A stretch of 64,000 nt of DNA from Embiotoca jacksoni (lineage: Eukaryota > Chordata > Actinopteri > Embiotocidae), in contig JAKOON010000009.1 of assembly GCA_022577435.1 (NCBI GenBank), positions 5,920,671-5,984,670 on the forward strand. The letters are read 5' to 3'. Below the pieces are notes generated by a model. That model saw only the letters and a program-made list of their open reading frames with translations, searched no databases and had not been told where the DNA came from. Numbering within the stretch: the first letter of the stretch is position 1; each line of letters opens with the position of its first letter. Positions 60,379 through 64,000 of the stretch are shown here, in pieces. Position numbers and translations under genes: made by a program.

Positions 60379-62250
60379 GTTGATGCCTGTATCAACAGTA
60401 ATGTAGTTAATTTAACAATTGCTGTCTAAAATGTCTGAGATATGATTGTTGGAAACTGGAGTTTGTTATTCAGAGAGAAAAAAACAAAACAAAGCCAACC
60501 CACCACTTATCTACCCAGCCTAATAATAGTCTGGGATGATAAATGGTGAGGGAGGTGTTCAGATCTAAACACTGCAATATAAAAGTACTCAATAAGAAGC
60601 AAAGATATTTGAAATATCTAATAATGTATTTGGTGGAGGTGGACCTATGTTATTTTAGATTTTCCTGTAACCTGCAAGACTAAATACTGTTTTAGGTGCT
60701 GATTTTTATTCAGTCTATTAGACTTTGTAAGGGGAATGGACACAGTATTTGACATCTTAGCTGGTTTGTTGTACAATTGGCATCACTATGGGAACAATTT
60801 TTAAAATTCTTTTAAAATCACTTGTCAGTGCTGATGTGGTTACTGAATGGGAGCATTTTTATTTAATGTGAGCTCACCAAATCAAATTCCTATCTGATAT
60901 GTTGAAGTGGCAATGAATTGAATATAATATATTCCGTGCAGAAGCTCATTCTCAATACGACCACCTGATGGAGCCAAAGTAAGACATTTTCAAGTGTGAC
61001 GCTTTAAAACTCCTTCTAATGAAAATTTAAGCTTCTAACCTTGTTAACATGACAGTCAGAGTTTCATCCATCACATGCACTGTGAGGCCTTCCACATCAT
61101 CGAGCTGCAGGCGAGCCATTGTTCTTTTAATTCTGTTGGGGCTGCTGTTAGTTTGGCCATTTTCCACAGCAGAAATCCAGATTCATCTTAATGAGAGAAT
61201 AACATTTACGATGCCTCCGTTCCACTCCCAATAAGCCGAGTTTGTATTGTATTTAATATTTCATTTCTATATCAGAACTATATTGTAGTATTTCAGAGAC
61301 GGCTGTGAAACTGCACTTGGGATCTTTTGTATTGACAAGTCAAAAATGTCTTTAGGTGTTGGGGAGTCTCATGACGTCCATATCTCTAATGCTGTATATG
61401 TCTATGCAGCTTTTGGTCATGGGATTTTATATCATGTGTGTGGCCTTTTTCTCTGTTGGAGCATTAAGTTTCAGGTAATTTAAAGGGCCAGCTCACCCAA
61501 ATGTATTCAGATTTTCTCTCACCCCCAATTGTGTCTAGCTGCAAAACTCGTCACTTTCTGTCATCTTTGAACTGTTGACAGCATTTTCTGTCAAGACATT
61601 TTTCTTCCTATATTTTGAGTTGAAAACAAATATGTATGGATATTTTATACAACCACTATAGCTACCTGAAAAGTGCTGGCAGCTTTTTCTGTGATACTGT
61701 ATCTGCAAAGAATTGCTGAAATTTTCTTTTACACTGGCAAACAAAATAAACAAATCTATCTCTTTGGTAAGAATAGGAACAGACATGTGAATAAACACTT
61801 TCTTTTGTAATTTGGGTGAAATGCCACTTCAATGCTCTGTATGTGTCTTTTCAAAAAAGGGTTGAATATGCCTGTCTTCACGGTTTGAAAATTGTGATTA
61901 AAAATAAATCAAAGTCTTCTCAGCAGTATCGGTGATACTCACATGAAACCACAGACAATATGAAGTAGTTTGTTTCCTGATTTTTAAGTATCACATTGTC
62001 AATCACCTACGTTTCCTAAGCATTTCTGTGGTATCTGGTCATCCAAACTGGCTAGGTGGTGTGGAACTTTACAATTAAAACAAAAAGAAACCCACTGTCA
62101 GTGTTGCAGCAGCCTGTGGTTGGAGCTTCAGCCACAATGGATCTGAAAGATCTACCCTCATCCAATCAGCACAGGGCATACCTGACTCACTTCCTGATGT
62201 TTAATCCCTTATTTGGCAGGAAGGGGCCGTCCTTATTTGACTAGGGTGGA
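60379..62250. other. Spacer right of the LINE tail, with a possible MITE
   Basis: No gene is recognised. At about 61480-61835 the segment starts GGGCCAGCTCACCCAAAT and ends with ATTTGGGTGAAATGCCACTT, which are imperfect inverted repeats, so a small non-autonomous DNA element is likely. The rest is AT-rich. Confidence 0.45.
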
Positions 62251-62823
62251 AAATGATGGAAAGGAGAGTCAGAAGGCTGCAGTAAACAGAGGGATACCAA
62301 CAATTTTATCTTTGGTGAGTAGACATTTGTCGCCTCTGTGCTTTATAATCTCTCATCTGAAGGATGTTTAATCTCTGTGTGAAAGCTGAGTCAGCTGTAT
62401 GGCCCTGATAGGAGCACGAGTGGCTGATTCATGTGAGTGGCCCGGAATCAAGAAATGAGAGAAAGATGCCTGAAAGCAAACAGAAAAACAGCCAGAATTT
62501 AAGATAAAATACTTGCTGGAGGTTATTTTAGCTGTTACAATGATACTCTGAAGGGCAAGACCTGTAACCATTTGTTTGTGTCCAGTCTTTCTTGTGTTAC
62601 TACAAAATGAAGACACACCTACTGTTGTCCCAGAGTTAATTTTCCAGAAGGGCAACATTGAGAAGGATGATTAATCGCACAACTATAAGACCGATGAACT
62701 ACAATTAGATTTGGGTCTGTGGTCGTTGATTGCTGCGTGTCATCAGAAACACTCCTTTTAAGTGCTTCATTAATAACAATATGTCTTAATTGAGATTATT
62801 TACTAAAACACTAAACAAAATTC

Positions 62824-62860
<37 letters not shown>

Positions 62861-63498
62861 AAATTTGAGAAATGTTGTTTTGCATCAATTAATTGAGTCA
62901 TTGAAAAAAAAACAACTTTTCTTTTATGATGATTGATTAAGTCTATTTTAAAGCTAAAACATCAAATTGTGGTGGTTCCAGCATCACAAATGTATTGGCT
63001 GTTCTTCTTTGTGTTCTGTCAGAATGAATAAAATATGTTTAGGCTTTGGAATGTTTTACTAATATCATCATGAGCTTTTTTCTTCCTTTTTTCTTTTCAT
63101 ATTTTATGGATCAAATGAATTGAATAATTGGGAAAACAAACAAACAGATTTATCAATAATGGAAACATTGTTACCTCTATGCATAGTTATTGAAGGTCTG
63201 TGTGTAACATAACATGACCCCTGTTGGTATCATCTTACAAAGTATGGAGTACAAGCAGCAGCTGCTGACATGTGGTGTGTATGCTCAACATTATGCCTTA
63301 AGCTTGATTTTTGGGGTCATGGTAGATGAGGCAACATTTGAGATTCTCTGTGACCAAGTTCTAAGTAAAAGATCTTGTTTCCGACATCCAAAACAGTTGT
63401 GTTTTACGGTGCATTTTGTTGCTTTTTTTAAAAAAAATATTTTTTTATCTCTTCAGCCTTCAGACTCACTTTGTGTCGACCTTACCGTGGCAGCAGGG
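62240..63498 (+). other. Probable 5' UTR exon and intron of the rapunzel-like gene
   Basis: A donor (TTTG|GTGAGTAG) near 62316 follows a purine-rich stretch and may end an untranslated exon. The acceptor before the coding exon is the pyrimidine-rich TTTATCTCTTCAG near 63455. An A run of about 31 bases lies at 62827-62857. Evidence is splice signals only. Confidence 0.35.
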
Positions 63499-64000
63499 AT
63501 GGCTGACGCAGAGCAAATCAAGAAGACTGCAGCCAAAGTGCTGTGCTGTGTGGAGAAGGTTTCCTCCTTTGCCTCCTCCATCTTCCCCATCTTTGGCATT
63601 GTCTCCTCCTTGGTTGGGGTGGCTCGCAAGGGCCTGATAGATGAGGAGGATCACGCTCTGGACAAGGACTTCAAGGAGATCCAGACCAAGCTGGAGACCA
63701 TCTCTCAAAAGAACCAACAATGCCTGAGGAAGATCCGCATTGATGAGGTGAACGAAACTTACGGGACGCACGAGGAGCGCATCAAACACCAGTACACTGC
63801 GTTCAACAGCATGGTGGCCCAGGTGAAGAAAGATCCAGACAACGCACCGCGCTACATGGAGACCTTTGAGGAAAGTTACAAGAGAGACAAGCTTGACATG
63901 AGCCTGGGTGTGTTCTACAGCGGTGTGGTGAGTTCAAACACGGTGTTTGGAAGATCTCTGCTGAAGGTGTATCTTGACAACTGTGACGGCGACCGTGAAA
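63499..64000 (+). CDS. Rapunzel-family protein, 5' part (runs off the window)
   Basis: The ATG at 63499 opens a frame that stays open to the window end (167 codons visible). It begins MADAEQIKKTAAKVLCCVEK and continues VSSFASSIFPIFGIVSSLVG, IRIDEVNETYGTHEERIKHQ and YTAFNSMVAQVKKDP. This is the fish-type rapunzel family. Zebrafish rpz is known from a dominant mutant with overgrown fins and skeleton, and the paralogues sit in a tandem cluster; their biochemical role is not known. A hydrophobic stretch lies at residues 25-45. Charged, coiled-coil-like sequence follows. The 3' part lies outside, so the exact paralogue cannot be named. Confidence 0.9.
   Translation, partial: MADAEQIKKTAAKVLCCVEKVSSFASSIFPIFGIVSSLVGVARKGLIDEEDHALDKDFKEIQTKLETISQKNQQCLRKIRIDEVNETYGTHEERIKHQYTAFNSMVAQVKKDPDNAPRYMETFEESYKRDKLDMSLGVFYSGVVSSNTVFGRSLLKVYLDNCDGDRE

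Noticed and set aside
1..64000. tRNA, rRNA or CRISPR-like arrays
   Set aside because: I saw no tRNA box A/B pairs with a cloverleaf, no rRNA sequence and no regularly spaced direct repeats apart from the coding tandem repeats.

Overview
The window is nuclear DNA of a ray-finned fish, most likely a percomorph teleost. Its genes have compact GT-AG introns, its spacers are AT-rich with many homopolymers, and it carries short teleost-type interspersed repeats and a gene of the fish-type rapunzel family. The order bcan - mrpl24 - hdgf - prcc keeps the synteny of human 1q23. NES, CRABP2, ISG20L2, METTL25B and HAPLN2 are not seen in this interval.

Layout. 0.9-1.76 kb: an unrecognised small minus-strand gene candidate with a promoter-like start. 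2.45-20.7 kb: brevican (bcan, minus), with a signal peptide, one Ig domain, two Link modules, a long acidic region built on a 10-residue repeat, then EGF, C-type lectin and Sushi domains. An alternative end, read through the exon 8 donor, encodes a GPI-anchor signal. 28.2-31.35 kb: mrpl24 (minus). 32.7-40.2 kb: hdgf (minus), with its PWWP domain and a long 3' UTR. 42.6-47.05 kb: prcc (plus), divergent from hdgf. 48.75-51.03 kb: mrpl9 (minus), convergent with prcc. 52.49-53.84 kb: a four-helix TMEM272-like protein (minus). 54.98-58.3 kb: a secreted PI-PLC X-domain protein of the bacterial type (minus). 63.5 kb to the window edge: the 5' part of a rapunzel-like gene (plus).

The genes do not form one pathway. 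They are a conserved block: one brain extracellular-matrix gene, two mitochondrial ribosomal protein genes (bL24m and bL9m), two nuclear genes (hdgf, prcc), and membrane or secreted proteins to the right. All exon boundaries were read by hand from GT-AG signals. For each main gene the exon lengths add up to an intact frame, and most bcan exon sizes match those known for lecticans.

The most interesting points are the conserved GPI form of brevican, its recently expanded 30-bp repeat, a newly worked-out bcan start exon 6.2 kb upstream, a perfect 23-bp hairpin in an hdgf intron, a 575-bp foldback element between hdgf and prcc, and the unrecognised small gene at 0.9-1.76 kb. I see no clearly new multi-gene system.
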